Assembly (NCBI GenBank): GCA_030674185.1
Contig: CM060312.1
Span: forward strand, 5,638,528 to 5,702,527
Length of the DNA stretch: 64,000 nt
Reading direction: 5' to 3'
From: Monoplex corrugatus
Taxonomy: Eukaryota; Mollusca; Gastropoda; Littorinimorpha; Ranellidae
Shown here one piece after another: positions 11,851 through 24,612 of the stretch (positions within the stretch are counted from its first letter, which is position 1; the number at the start of each line of letters is the position of its first letter). Position numbers and translations under genes: made by a program. The notes below the pieces were generated by a model that did no database searches, was not told the origin of the DNA, and saw only the letters and a program-made list of their open reading frames with translations.

Positions 11851-12477
11851 AGACGAAGGAGCCTTCAGATCAAATGACTTGCTGCGTGGCTGGTTCCATT
11901 ACCACTGAGCACCCTGGACAAACAAGTTCTGGCATCATGGGACCAATCAAGGGCCACCTGTAGAAATGGATCCAACAATACCATTAACCAAAATTTGGTC
12001 TGGAGGAAGTCTCAAGATGAGACTATAAATTACCATGATGACAACTATCCCGATTCTGGTATGTATCAGCATGAACAGAAAAACATCAACCTTGCTGAGA
12101 AGAAAGTCATCATCATGAACAGAAAAACATCAACCTTGCTGAGAAGAAAGTCATCATCAAAGTTATGTTCAGAACATTCCAGGTGAGGTGAGATTGTCTG
12201 TTTAACAGACTGTTGACAGAGCTGTGCACACAAAATCAGATGTCTCAAGCTCCAAACCAGCAAGCAACACAGAACCTGGCCTGTCGGCTGTCCATCTTGA
12301 TGCTCCCATCATTTTGGTGTCAGTCAGTGTACTGTTTCGTAGGTCCTGCTCACCCTCACCCTGTCCCCATTTCAAGACTTTGCTATAGAGCTTTGCACTG
12401 GCTCAGAGTCTGCCTGATAATCACTGGCATATTTTGGTAAAGTACGTAAGGCATTGTCTGAGCGTGATGAAAACTTT
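11851..12477 (+). repeat. Further LINE-derived fragments
   Basis: A segment at 12068-12180 repeats the stretch found at 11512-11580 (CATGAACAGAAAAACATCAA), here as a short tandem duplication with about a 47-bp period. The remaining sequence shows no clear identity but is probably part of the same decayed element cluster. Confidence 0.55.
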
Positions 12478-13335
12478 CTGAACTCAGAACTCTTGAATAA
12501 ACTTAGAACTCTTGAATAAACTTAGAACTCTTGAATGAACTTAGAACTCTTGAATAAACTTAGAACTCTTGAATAAACTTAGAACTCTTGAATAAACTTA
12601 AACTCTTGAATAAACTTACAACTCTTGAATAAACTTCAGAACTCTTGAATAAACTCACAACTCTTGAATAAACTTACAACTCTTGAATAAACTTACAACT
12701 CTTGAATAAACTTAGAACTCTTGAATAAATAGAACTCTGACACAACTCTTGAATAACTTAAACTTTTTGAATAAACTTACAACTCTTGAATAAACTTACA
12801 ACTCTTGAATAAACTTAAAACTCTTGAATAAACTAGAACTCTTGAATAAACTTAGAACTCTTGAATAAACTTAGAACTCTTGAATAAACTCAGAACTCTT
12901 GAATAAACTCAGAACTCTTGAATAAACTCAGAACTCTTGAATAAACTTTAGAACTCTTGAATAAACTTAGAACTCTTGAATGAACTTAGAACTCTTGAAT
13001 AAACTTAGAACTCTTGAATAAACTTAGAACTCTTGAATAAACTTAGAACTCTTGAATAAACTCAGAACTCTTGAATAAACTTAGAACTCTTGAATAAACT
13101 CAGAACTCTTGAATAAACTTAGAACTCTTGAATAAACTAGAACTCTTGAATAAACTTACAACTCTTGAATAAACTTAGAACTCTTGAATAAACTCAGAAC
13201 TCTTGAATAAACTTAGAACTCTTGAATAAACTTAGAACTCTTGAATAAACTCAGAACTCTTGAATACACTTAGAACTCTTGAATAAACTTAGAACTCTTG
13301 AATAAACTTAGAACTCTTGAATAAACTTAGAACTC
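12478..13335. repeat. 19-bp tandem array, ~44 units
   Basis: The unit is CTTAGAACTCTTGAATAAA with rare variants (ACTCAGAAC, ACTTACAAC). It is AT-rich with a TAA/TGA stop in most frames, so it is not coding. From 13336 to 13870 only A-rich runs, including an A29-like run near 13828, are seen. Confidence 0.96.
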
Positions 13336-13821
13336 TGCTCAAGAAATAATACACATTAGATTAAAAAAAAAAAAAAAGGACGTGCAAATATTCTCCTTTT
13401 TCTGTATCAGTATTGCACACTTTGCATAAATCAGCCCCCCCAAAATGGCACTGCCTAATTAAACCTGTGTTGGGTCAGATAAAAGCAGCATTTGCCAACT
13501 AAAGCAACATCTTTCCCACCAATGTCTTAACAGCACTGTTCACATTCAAAAAAAAAAAGAAGAAAAAAAACCCCACAAAAAAACAGCTGGTTTCAACAGT
13601 CTATGTCTTCGTGTTACAATATCAATGATTCAACAAGAAAGGAATTAAAATTGCATTTAAAACAAGGACAAGTGGCATGGGTGGTGATGGTGAGGAAGAA
13701 CAAAAAGAAAGCAAACAAATTCCATTCAATGGCTGATTAAATTGAAGGCATCCCACCTATTACTTTCAACAAGCGATTTCTTTTTTAACATATACCAACA
13801 GACTTCTCACCAAGCAAAGCA

Positions 13822-13857
<36 letters not shown>

Positions 13858-14162
13858 GTAACCAAGAAAACTATTAACTCTCTTGCTATGAGAGTCAGGA
13901 CTTCCTGCTCATGTCTCAACAACGCTTGTGTATGAGCGTTGTAGAAATCAGACTTGGGTTTTGAAAATTCGCGGGGCTTTCAGTATTTCTGTTTACCCAA
14001 ACTAATGGCCAGAAATAGGTTCTTTGGTCATTCTTAGCCTGGTTTCAAGCCATTAGGTCACTGTACTCAGCAGTTGGTGTGTAGACAATGCAAAGATGAC
14101 GGAAAAGCAAATGGCTGAACAATACTCAACATCTCAGCGCTCTTCAAGACAATCTCTTCCTT

Positions 14163-14687
14163 CAGTGCACTTGGAGTGTGTATGCACGCTGGATTTTATG
14201 AAATTTTGTTCAAAATGTGACTGTAGGAACTGATATATTGACCTGACCATGTATTTTGTAAGGCATTTTTCACCTGAAAATTTCTCTAATTTTACTTGTA
14301 CCATTACTCAGCAACCATGAGGGTTAGACAGTTGAAATTTCGGCATGTTGTTCACCAATCTTTTAATATATGACCTGCCAAATTTCAAAGCTCTCTGTTT
14401 TCGTTTGTTTGTATGACAATTTTTCTCATTCCCATACAACAAATGAAAACAGACAGCTTTGAAATTTGGCAAGTTATATATTAAAAGATTGGTGTACAAC
14501 ATGCTGAAATTTCAACTGTCTAACCCTCATGGTTGCTGAGTAATGGTACAAGTAAGATCAGAGTAATTTTCAGGTGAAAAATGACTTACAAAATATACAG
14601 TCAGGTTAATATATCAGTTCCTACTGTCACATTTTGAATGAAATTTCATAAAATCCAACTCGCACACACTCCAAGTACACTGTCCGA
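14163..14687. repeat. Long hairpin: ~253-bp arms, 17-nt loop
   Basis: Arms at 14163-14415 and 14432-14687 are reverse complements with a few mismatches (for example AACCCTCATGGTTGCTGAGT and its complement). It lies inside the piggyBac-like element and would fold into a long double-stranded RNA if transcribed with the host intron. Confidence 0.92.
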
Positions 14688-14689
14688 AA

Positions 14690-14810
14690 CAAGTTCAAAT
14701 GTTGTGTCATTGATCATCCTCAGAGGATCAGTCTTGATGGTGAGGACATGAACAGGCTTCTTGTCGACCCTCTTCAGGACTGCAACACTCCCTGCAACAA
14801 ATCCAATAAG
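14690..14810 (-). pseudogene. piggyBac transposase DDE-domain remnant
   Basis: Minus-strand translation reads SVAVLKRVDKKPVHVLTIKT, resembling the piggyBac/PGBD motif W-x-D-K-K-P-V-x-x-L-S-T. It is followed by DPLRMINDTTFE. It is a short fragment with no further catalytic residues visible. Confidence 0.55.
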
Positions 14811-15136
14811 TGCACTTCACTTGCACATCAATCTGATTTATTATTTTATTCATGTATGAATTCAGCAGAAAGGTTGACACAATTATAGTCTTTCCCATGC
14901 ATCATGCTCATTTCTTTTATTGATGGAGTTATTTATTTTGAAGTTCAGTTGTTGCTGTTCTTTTCTCTCACCATTATCTGACAAATTTCCACCACACGCA
15001 TGTAAACACACAAGACATATTCATGCACACATATTTGCACATACACACAACAAATTCTTTAAATCAAAGAACGAACACACACACTTCACACACACACTTC
15101 AAAGTCACACACACACAAACACACACATATATCAAT

Positions 15137-15243
<107 letters not shown>

Positions 15244-15409
15244 AGCAGTATTGTGAACAAAGTAGTCACTTACCTTTCCTAGAACAAGCACTTCACTACG
15301 ATCTGGCTTCAGAGCTGGCAGCTGAGTGAGGTGGCATTCCCTTGCAGTCAAAAAACAACATGAAGAAATCCAAGGGGGCGTGGCTCGCCATTTGCACACG
15401 TAGGCATGG

Positions 15410-15820
15410 TCAATCAGTGAATGGAGCGATGAGAGGAAAAAATCTCATACCGTCACACCTATCACTGCTGAAAGCATCACTAAATTCATCTTCCTCCAAC
15501 TCACTACCACCAGCAGAACTATGTGTTTCCCTCTCGTTCTCGCTCGATTCACCAAGTGCAACACCTCCAATTGCGTATTGTGCTGACTCACCCGACTGGT
15601 AGCTCTTATTGTCTCCTTCTTCCTCTGGGCTTGAGGGTAAGTCCTCCTCACTGAATTCTTCATCTGATCCAGCCGTACACACCATTTCCAGCACCTCTTC
15701 AACAGTATACTCACAGCGAGATTCTCTCGAAGAGCGCTGAGATGTTGAGTGTTGTTGTTCGGCCATTTTCTTTTCTGTTGTCTCCTTCACTGCAGAGATA
15801 CTGGGTCGTGAACTTTGCAC
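15410..15820 (-). pseudogene. N-terminal piggyBac-like transposase fragment
   Basis: A 136-codon open frame encodes AEQQHSTSQRSSRESR, then an acidic serine-rich region (SDEEFSEEDLPSSPEEEGD, SELEEDEFSDAF). PiggyBac-family transposases often begin with such an acidic region before the DDE domain. The frame ends at PFTD without a catalytic domain. A matching start exists on the opposite strand near 14108-14155. Confidence 0.6.
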
Positions 15821-16101
15821 TGTCTACACACCAACAGCAGAGCACAGTGACCTAATGGCTTGAAACGAGACTAAGAATGACCGAAGAATCTACTTCTGAC
15901 CATTAGTTTCGGATAACGGAAATATTGAAAGCCCCGCGAATTTTCAAAACCCCATGTCGGATTTCTCTGATGCTCATACACAAGCACTGTTGAGTCATGA
16001 TCGGGAAATCCTGATGCTTGTAGCGAGAGATTTAACACAATGTTAACATCCTACACATACAGGTAAAATCTCCAGAAACCACCATATCATCTGCTACACA
16101 C

Positions 16102-16223
16102 CTGAAATGACTTTATGAACGTCCATAATAACGTGCGTATGCCCTCGCCTCGACTCAGCACTTGATGAGACGCATCACACGGAACAGACGGAAGAAATTG
16201 ATGCTGATGATTGATTTGCCCGG
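16102..16223 (-). CDS. CaV1: CaV1 exon, IVS4 voltage sensor, one-base deletion (window exon 14)
   Basis: This 122-nt exon encodes PGKSIISINFFRLFRVMRLI, the repeat IV voltage sensor. After a lost base near 16160 it continues LSRGEGIRTLLWTFIKSFQ, the S4-S5 linker. With the missing base the exon would be 123 nt and phase 0 on both sides, fitting EVN upstream and ALPYVA downstream. The acceptor is TTTTTTAG and the donor is CAG|GTGTGT. The right end of a piggyBac-like element lies about 65 bp beyond the donor. Confidence 0.94.
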
Positions 16224-17160
16224 CTAAAAAACAGTAGGCATAAACAAGAACATGTAAGAGGACATACATATACATATATTACTGCAGCAATGAGTTCTAC
16301 AAAAATCATCACAAGTTTCATAAAAATTATCAATTAGTGAAAAAAAAAAAAGGAAAAGAAAAAGAAAAAAAAAGGAAAAAGTGCAATATATATTGCAGCA
16401 TATATGTGTAAGACACATCAAAAACATACAAGTACATGTTTGCGTTTTTCAATCATGCATAATTAGTACCACATGGATTAGCAAAGATAACGACATTTAA
16501 ACCACTGAAATGTTAGTTTACATTCATAGGCACAACAATACTGATAAGATGGTAAATTCCATGTAGTAACTCTTTGAGACAAGTTTTATCATTGATAAGC
16601 ATAACAACAGCTCTGTGTACACAGCAAAAGTTACAGAGAGAGTCAAGCTTTCCACTAGTCAATTGACATCACTATGCACTGCACAGAAATGTTCACAAAC
16701 TGTGAGAAAGACCGAAGTGTTTGAATAATGTTGACTATTAATGTGTGAAATACTATAGTTTTATATGTATCATGAATTGCATATTGTTTGCTTGACAAGA
16801 ATTATACAGATTGCTAATGTGTCATGTATTACACAGCCATTTTCAAAAGGATTCACTCCAACAAGGCCACAAGAGTTAGATAAGACATGAAATACACGGA
16901 CTGGTCTACACAATGGAGAGTCCTACTGCATGCCTTTACCACCATCTCTCTAGCTACTCACAGCCATACACTTACCTGGACACCAACACTACCACTGTCA
17001 CCCTGTACATTACCTGACACATCTGGTTTTAATGTCACTGACCTCTGATTGGTTTTAACTTCAGAGATGAATCTGTCCTACACCACGGCTAACTTCTGGA
17101 AATCACTTGTGTTACTTACAACAGGATAGGACTAAACACCCATTGATACCAGTATCTTGT
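16224..17160. other. Intron sequence without recognised features
   Basis: This AT-rich stretch lies at the 3' end (gene orientation) of the 25.5-kb intron, just upstream of the IVS4 exon. I see no exon, mobile element or array here apart from an A-rich run near 16340-16380. Confidence 0.6.
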
Positions 17161-17164
17161 TCAT

Positions 17165-18560
17165 CTTGAATATAGCTCCAGCTTGTAATATTTGTATCTT
17201 TCTTATGAACACAGCTTCAGCTTGCTACATTACTACCTTCCCCTGAATACAGCTTCAGCTTGTTACATTACTACCTTCCCCTGAATACACTTTCAGCTTG
17301 TTATATTACTACCTTCCTCTGAATACAGCTTCAGCTTGCTACATTACTACCTTCCCCTGAATACAGCTTGTTACATTACTACCTTCCCCTGAATACAGCT
17401 TCAGCTTGTTACATTACTACCTTCCCCTGAATACAGCTTGTTACATTACTACCTTCCCCTGAATACAGCTTGTTACATTACTACCTTCCCCTGAATACAG
17501 CTTGTTTACATTACTACCTTCCCCTGAATACAGCTGTGTTACATTCCTATCCTTCCCCTGAATACAGCTCCTTGTTACATTACTACCTTCCCTGAATACA
17601 GCTTGTTACATTACTACCTTCCCCTGAATACAAGCTTGTACATTACTACCTTCCCCTGAATACAGCTTAGTTGTACATTACTACCTTCCCCTGACATACA
17701 GCTTGTTACATTACTCTTCCCCTGAATACACTTCAGCTTGTTACATTACTATCCTTCCCCTGAATACAGCTTCAGCTTGCTACATTACTTCCTTCCCCTG
17801 AATACAGCTTAGTTTTACATTACTTCCTTCCCCTGAATACAGCTTCACTTGCTACATTACTTCCTTCCCCTGAATACAGCTTCAGCTTGCTACATTACTA
17901 TCCTTCCCCTGAATATAGCTTCAGCTTGTACATTACTTCCCCTGAATACAGCTTCAGCTTGCTACATTACTACCTTCCCCTGAATACAGCTTCAGCTTGC
18001 TACATTACTTCCCCTGAATACAGCTTCAGCTTGCTACATTACTTCCTTCCCCTGAATATAGCTTCAGCTTGCTACATTACTTCCTTCCCCTGAATACACG
18101 CTTATCAGCTTGCTACATTACTACCTTCCCTGAATCATCAGCTTGTTACATTACTACCTTCCCCTGAATACAGCTTGGTTACATTCTACCTTCCCCTGAA
18201 TACAGCTTCAGCTTGCTACATTACTTCCTTCCCCTGAATACAGCTTAGCTTGCTACATTACTTCCTTCCCCTGAATACAGCTTCAGCTTGCTACATTACT
18301 TCCTTCCCCTGAATACAGCTTGTTACATTACTACCTTCCCCTGAATACAGCTTCAGCTTGCTACATTACTTCCTTCCCCTGAATACAGCTTCAGCTTGTT
18401 ACATTACTTCCTTCCCCTGAATACAGCTTCAGCTTGTTATATTACTACCTTCCCCAGAATACAGCTTCAGCTTGTTACATTACTACCTTCCCCTGAATAC
18501 AGCTTCAGCTTGTTATATTACTACCTTCCCCAGAATACAGCTTCAGCTTGCTACATGAGT
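17165..18560. repeat. 38-bp minisatellite
   Basis: Units contain CTTCCCCTGAATACAGCTTC and AGCTTGTTACATTACTAC, many with small deletions. The transition at about 18540 into a related 39-bp unit shows shared descent of the two arrays. Confidence 0.95.
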
Positions 18561-19135
18561 ACCTTTCTGTTGAATACAGCTTCAGAGTACCTTTCTCTTC
18601 AATACAGCTTCACCTTGCTACATGAATACCTTTCTGTTGAATACAGCTTCAGCTTACAAGATGGAATACCTTTCTGTTGAATACAGCTCAAGCTTGCTAC
18701 GCAAATACCTTTCTGTTGAATACAGCTTCCACTTGCTAGATGAGTATCTTTCTGCTGAATACAGCTTCAGCTTGCTAGATGAATACCTGTCTGTTGAATA
18801 CAGCTTCAGCTTGCTATGCGAGTACCTTTCTGTTCAATACAGCTTCAGCTTGCTACATGAGTACCTTTCTCTTCAATACAGCTTCAGCTTGCTACATGAG
18901 TACCTTTCTGCTGAATACAGCTTCAGATTGCTACATGAGTACCTTTCTGTTGAATACAGCTTCAGCTTGCTACATGAGTACCTTTCTCTTCAATACAGCT
19001 TCAGATTGCTACATGAGTACCTTTCTGCTGAATACAACTTCAGCTTGCTAGATGAGTACCTTTCTGTTGAATACAACTTCAGCTTGCTAGATGAGTACCT
19101 TTCTGTTGAATACAGCTTCACCTTGCTGCACTTGT
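18540..19135. repeat. 39-bp minisatellite with open frames
   Basis: Fifteen or so units contain GAGTACCTTTCTGTTGAATA and CAGCTTCAGCTTGCTACAT. Because 39 is divisible by three, a frame stays open for 171 codons as a 13-residue repeat (YLSVEYSFSLLHE). There are no splice or expression signals, so I treat it as a satellite, not a protein. Confidence 0.92.
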
Positions 19136-20135
19136 AAAAACTTGTTAACATTTACAGATGAGGAGCTTTTAAGAACACACTTATCACAGATTGGTACTCA
19201 CTGATTCCTCAAAATATTTTCTTAACCCCCTGAAAGTCTGGTTTTTTGTTTTGTTTTGTTTTTCTATCACAAGATTGATTTAATCATGCAAACCTGAAGT
19301 TTTTGCAAAAATTAAAAGCTGAACATTTCTCCTATAAATGCTGCTGTTGTTTTTACCACTACAAGCCATTAGAAATAGCAGCAAAAGCAACTTTGCTTAA
19401 TCTTAGTCCTAGTGGACATAAGAGTTCTTGTTGATTCAAGCAAGCTTATCAAAATAGACCAACCAGTAACCTGTCCCTTTTTCTGTAATCAATTTTCAGG
19501 TAAAAGAAAAGAGAAAAAAAAAGACCCAAAAATGTTATACTAAATCCTACGTGACAACTAGTGAGAAAAGCCAAAGTTTGACTAACTACCAACCCCCACA
19601 AATGTCGATATTTCTAATATTTCTTCTACAAAAGAACCACAAGTACCACCGCTACAATCTAGTTGGTCAAATAGCCTACAGAATGGATGGAACCCCTTAA
19701 GCTTTGCATGCAAGACCAACACTTTTATATATACATAGTTTCCTCTGTATGGCTTGACCACAAGAATAGGGGGGTAGAGCTATCACAGTCACAGACAGTA
19801 GGGAATACAAACGGACAGTTGAACAGGGCAGATGACTGGCATCAAATAAGAGAGGACTCCAAGACTGAAAGAGGACAGGGAATCAGGAAGAGCAGAAAGA
19901 GCACCTACCAAAGACAAAGAGAGGACGTAACAGACCATTTACACCTGGTAGCAAGTAAAGTACTTTTCCTCAGTCAGCATGCACACTGTGGGACCACTTT
20001 CTTCATAAAGACAGGACACTGACAGGTCTGTGGGCCTGGGCAGATGTCAACAGGCTTTGTACACGTTCATAACGCATGCACTATAGAGGTGGACAGAGAC
20101 AGAACTGGATCAGGAGAAAGGGGCAATGGCCATGG
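19136..20135. other. Unassigned intron sequence
   Basis: This is roughly 1 kb between minisatellites. No exon, RNA gene or mobile element is recognised. Confidence 0.5.
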
Positions 20136-20139
20136 AGGG

Positions 20140-23100
20140 TGGGTGGATGATGGAATATTTGGAAAAAAGGGTAGGAGACAGGGAGTGGGAAGGGATGATG
20201 GACATATATGGAACGGGGAAAGGGTAGGGGCAGGGGACAGGGGGTGATGGATGATGGACATATATATGGCAAGGGGCAGGGGAGAGGGGATGATGGGTGT
20301 ATATGGAAAAGGACAGGGCACAGGAAGGGGGTGGACGATATATATGGAAAGGGGCAGGGGATGATGGACATATATGGAAAGGGACAATGGATGATGGACA
20401 TATATGGAAAGGGGCAGGAGATGATGGACATCTATGGAAAGGGGCAGGGGATGATGGACATCTATGGAAAGGGGCAGGTGATGGACATCTATGGAAAGGG
20501 GACAATGGATGATGGACATCTATGGAAAGGGCAGGGGGAAGTGATGGACATCTATGGAAAGGGGCAGGGGTGGTGGACATCTATGGAAAGGGGCAGGGGT
20601 GTGGAATTTGGAACAATACTATGGAAAGGGGCAGGGGAGTGATGGACATCTATGGAAAGGGGCAGGGGGTGATGGACATCTATGGAAAGGGGCAGGGGGT
20701 GGTGGACATCTATGGAAAGGGGCAGGGGGTGTGGACATCTATGGAAAGGGGCAGGGGGTGATGGACATCTATGGAAAGGGGCAGGGGGTGTGGACATCTA
20801 TGAGGAAAGGAGGGGCAGGAGGTGATGGACATCTATGGAAAGGGGCAGGGGTGATGGACATCTATGGAAAGGGGCAGGAGGTGATGGACATCTATGGAAA
20901 GGGGCAGGGGTGATGGACATCTATGGAAAGGGGCAGGGTGATGGACATCTATGGAAAGGGGCAGGGGGTGATGGACATCTATGGAAAGGGGCAGGGGTGA
21001 TGGACATCTATGGAAAGGGGGCAGGGGGTGATGGACATCTATGGAAAGGGGCAGGGGGTGATGGACATCTATGGAAAGGGGCAGGGGGTGATGGACATCT
21101 ATGGAAAGGGGCAGGGGTGATGGACATCTATGGAAAGGGGCAGGGGGTGATGGACATCTATGGAAAGGGGCAGGGGATGATGGACATCTATGGAAAGGGG
21201 CAGGGGGTGATGGACATCTATGGAAAGGGGCAGGGGTGATGGACATCTATGGAAAGGGGCAGGGGGTGATGGACATCTATGGAAAGGGGCAGGGGGTGAT
21301 GGACATCTATGGAAAGGGGCAGGGGGTGATGGACATCTATGGAAAGGGGCAGGGGATGATGGACATCTATGGAAAGGGGCAGGGGGTGATGGACATCTAT
21401 GGAAAGGGGCAGGGGGTGGTGGACATCTATGGAAAGGGGCAGGGGTGGATGGACATCTATGGAAAGGGGCAGGGGGTGATGGACATCTATGGAAAGGGAC
21501 AATGAATGATGGACATCTATGGAAAGGGGCAGGGGGTGATGGACATCTATGGAAAGGGGACATGGAGTGATGGACATCTATGGAAAGGGCAGGGGGTGAT
21601 GGACATCTATGGAAAGGGACAATGAATGATGGACATCTATGGAAAGGGGCAGGGGTGATGGACATCTATGGAAAGGGCAGTGAATGATGGACATCTATGG
21701 AAAGGGGCAGGGGGGTGATGGACATCTATGGAAAGGGCAGGGAGTGATGGACATCTATGGAAAGGGGCAGGGGGTGATGGACATCTATGGAAAGGGACAA
21801 TGAATGATGGACATCTATGGAAAGGGACAATGAATGATGGACATCTATGGAAAGGGGCAGGGGAGTGATGGACATCTATGGAAAGGGATGCACATGAAGG
21901 GCAGGGAGTGATGGACATCTATGGAAAGGGGCAATGGGAGTGATGGACATCTATGGAAAGGGGCAGGGGGTGATGGACATCTATGGAAAGGGGCAGGGTG
22001 AATGATGGACATCTATGGAAAGGGGCAGGGGGTGATGGACATCTATGGAAAGGGGCAGGGGTGATGGACATCTATGGAAAGGGGCATGGGAGTGATGGAC
22101 ATCTATGGAAAGGGGCAGGGGTGGATGGACATCTATGGAAAGGGGCAGGGTGATGATGGACATCTATGGAAAGGGGCAGGGGGTGGATGGACATCTATGG
22201 AAAGGGCAGGGAAGGTGATGGACATCTATGGAAAGGGGCAGGGGGTGATGGACATCTATGGAAAGGGGCAGGGGGTGATGGACATCTATGGAAAGGGCAG
22301 GTGGGATGATGGACATCTATGGAAAGGGCAGGGAGGTGATGGACATCTATGGAAAGGGCAAGGGGATTATGGACATCTATGGAAAGGGGCAGGGGGTGAT
22401 GGACATCTATGGAAAGGGGCAGGGGGTGATGGACATCTATGGAAAGGGGCAGTGGGATGATGGACATCTATGGAAAGGGGCAGGGAGTGATGGACATCTA
22501 TGGAAAGGGGCAGGGGATGATGGACATCTATGGAAAGGGGCAGGGGGTGATGGACATCTATGGAAAGGGCAGGATGATGGACATCTATGGAAAGGGGCAG
22601 GGTGATGGACATCTATGGAAAGGGCAGTGTGATGGACATCTATGGAAAGGGGCAGGGGTGGATGGACATCTATGGAAAGGGGCAGGGGGTGATGGACATC
22701 TATGGAAAGGGGCAGGGGAGTGATGGACATCTATGGAAAGGGGCAGGGGGTGATGGACATCTATGGAAAGGGGCAGGGGGATGATGGACATCTATGGAAA
22801 GGGGCAGGGGGTGATGGACATCTATGGAAAGGCGGAGAGAACAGGAGTGGACACTATGGAAGGGCAGGTGATGGAATAGGAAAGGGGCAGGGTGATGGAC
22901 ATCTATGGAAACAGGTGGACAGGGGGGCTGTGATGGACATCTATGGAAAGGGGCAGGGGGTGATGGACATCTATGGAAAGGGGCAGGGGGGTGATGGACA
23001 TCTATGGAAAGGGGCAAGAGGGGTGATGGACATCTATGGAAAGGGGCAATGATGATGGACATCTATGGAAAGGGCAGGGGGTGATGGACATCTATGGAAA

Positions 23101-24180
23101 GGGGAAGGGGTGGTGGACATCTATGGAAAGGGGCAGGGGGTGATGGACATCTATGGAAAGGGACAGGGGGTGATGGACATCTATGGAAAGGGGCAGGGGT
23201 GATGGACATCTATGGAAAGGGGCAGGGGGTGATGGACATCTATGGAAAGGGCAATGAATGATGGACATCTATGGAAAGGGGCAGGGGGTGATGGACATCT
23301 ATGGAAAGGGGCAGGGGAGTGATGGACATCTATGGAAAGGGGCAGGGGGTGTGGACATCTATGGAAAGGGACAATGAATGATGGACATCTATGGAAAGGG
23401 GCAGGGGTGATGGACATCTATGGAAAGGGGCAGGGGTGATGGACATCTATGGAAAGGGGCAGGGGGTGGTGGACATCTATGGAAAGGGGCAGGGGTGATG
23501 GACATCTATGGAAAGGGGCAGGGGGTGATGGACATCTATGGAAAGGGGCAGGGGGTGATGGACATCTATGGAAAGGGGCAGGGGTGATGGACATCTATGG
23601 AAAGGGGCAGGGAGGTGATGGACATCTATGGAAAGGGGGCAGGGGGTGATGGACATCTATGGAAAAGGGGCAGGTGTGAATTGGTGTGATGGACATCTAT
23701 GGAAAGGGGCAGGGGTGATGGACATCTATGGAAAGGGGCAGGGGTGTGACATATGGAAGGGCATGATGGACATCTATGGAAAGGGGCAGGGGACAATGGA
23801 TGATGGACATCTATGGAAAGGGGCAGGATGGAAGGACATCTAATGGAAAGGGGCAGGAGGTGATGGACATCTATGGAAAGGGGCAGGGGAATGATTGGAC
23901 ATCTATGGAAAGGGGCAGGGATGGACATTATGGAAAGGGCAGGTGGACAATATGGAAAGGGGCAGGGGACAATGGATGTGGACATATATGGAAAGGGGCA
24001 GGGGACATATGGAAAGGTGGATGTGGACATATAATGGAAAGGGCGGGCAGTGAATGTGGCATATATGGAACGGGGCAGGGGATAGGTGGACATATATGGT
24101 AAGGGGCAGGGGACAATGGATGGTGGACATATAAGGAAAGGGGCAGTGAATGATAGCCATATATGGAAAGGGGCAGGGGC
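20140..24180. repeat. 28-31 bp G-rich minisatellite, >100 units
   Basis: Units read GATGGACATCTATGGAAA followed by GGGGCAGGGGGT, with variation mainly in G-run length and occasional GGGACAATGAAT variants. Strand asymmetry is extreme: G-runs are all on the plus strand, so the channel transcript would carry C-runs. All long reading frames here are repeat artefacts. Ends are more diverged than the middle. Confidence 0.97.
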
Positions 24181-24612
24181 AGTGAATGATGGCCATAAAT
24201 GGAAAGGGGCTGAGGACAGGGAATGATGGGTGATGGCCATATATGGAAAGGGGCTGAGGACAGGGAATGATGGATGATGGCCATATATGGAAAGGGGCTG
24301 AGGACAGGGAATGATGGGTGATGGTCATATATGGAAAGGGGCTGAGGACAGGGAATGATGGATGATGGCCATATATGGAAAGGGGCTGAGGACAGGGAAT
24401 GATGGGTGATGGCCATATATGGAAAGGGGCTGAGGACAGGGAATGATGGGTGATGGTCATATATGGAAAGGGGCTGAGGACAGGGAATGATGGGTGATGG
24501 CCATATATGGAAAGGGGCTGAGGACAGGGAATGATGGATGATGGCCATATATGGAAAGGGGCTGAGGACAGGGAATGATGGGTGATGGTCATATATGGAA
24601 AGGGACAGGTGA
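24160..24612. repeat. 44-bp higher-order variant of the G-rich array
   Basis: About nine units contain CATATATGGAAAGGGGCTGA and GGACAGGGAATGATGG. It shares the TATGGAAAGGGGC core with the preceding array and is highly uniform, implying recent expansion. Confidence 0.94.

Noticed and set aside
18396..19137. A 13-residue repeat protein of 171 codons
   Set aside because: The 39-bp unit keeps the frame by length alone, and adjoining 38-bp relatives break it; no gene signals.
20208..24592. Many open frames on both strands of 60-230 codons with YGKGQG or HRCPSPPAPF repeats
   Set aside because: They are translations of a 28-31 bp satellite, open in several frames at once, with no splice or start context.
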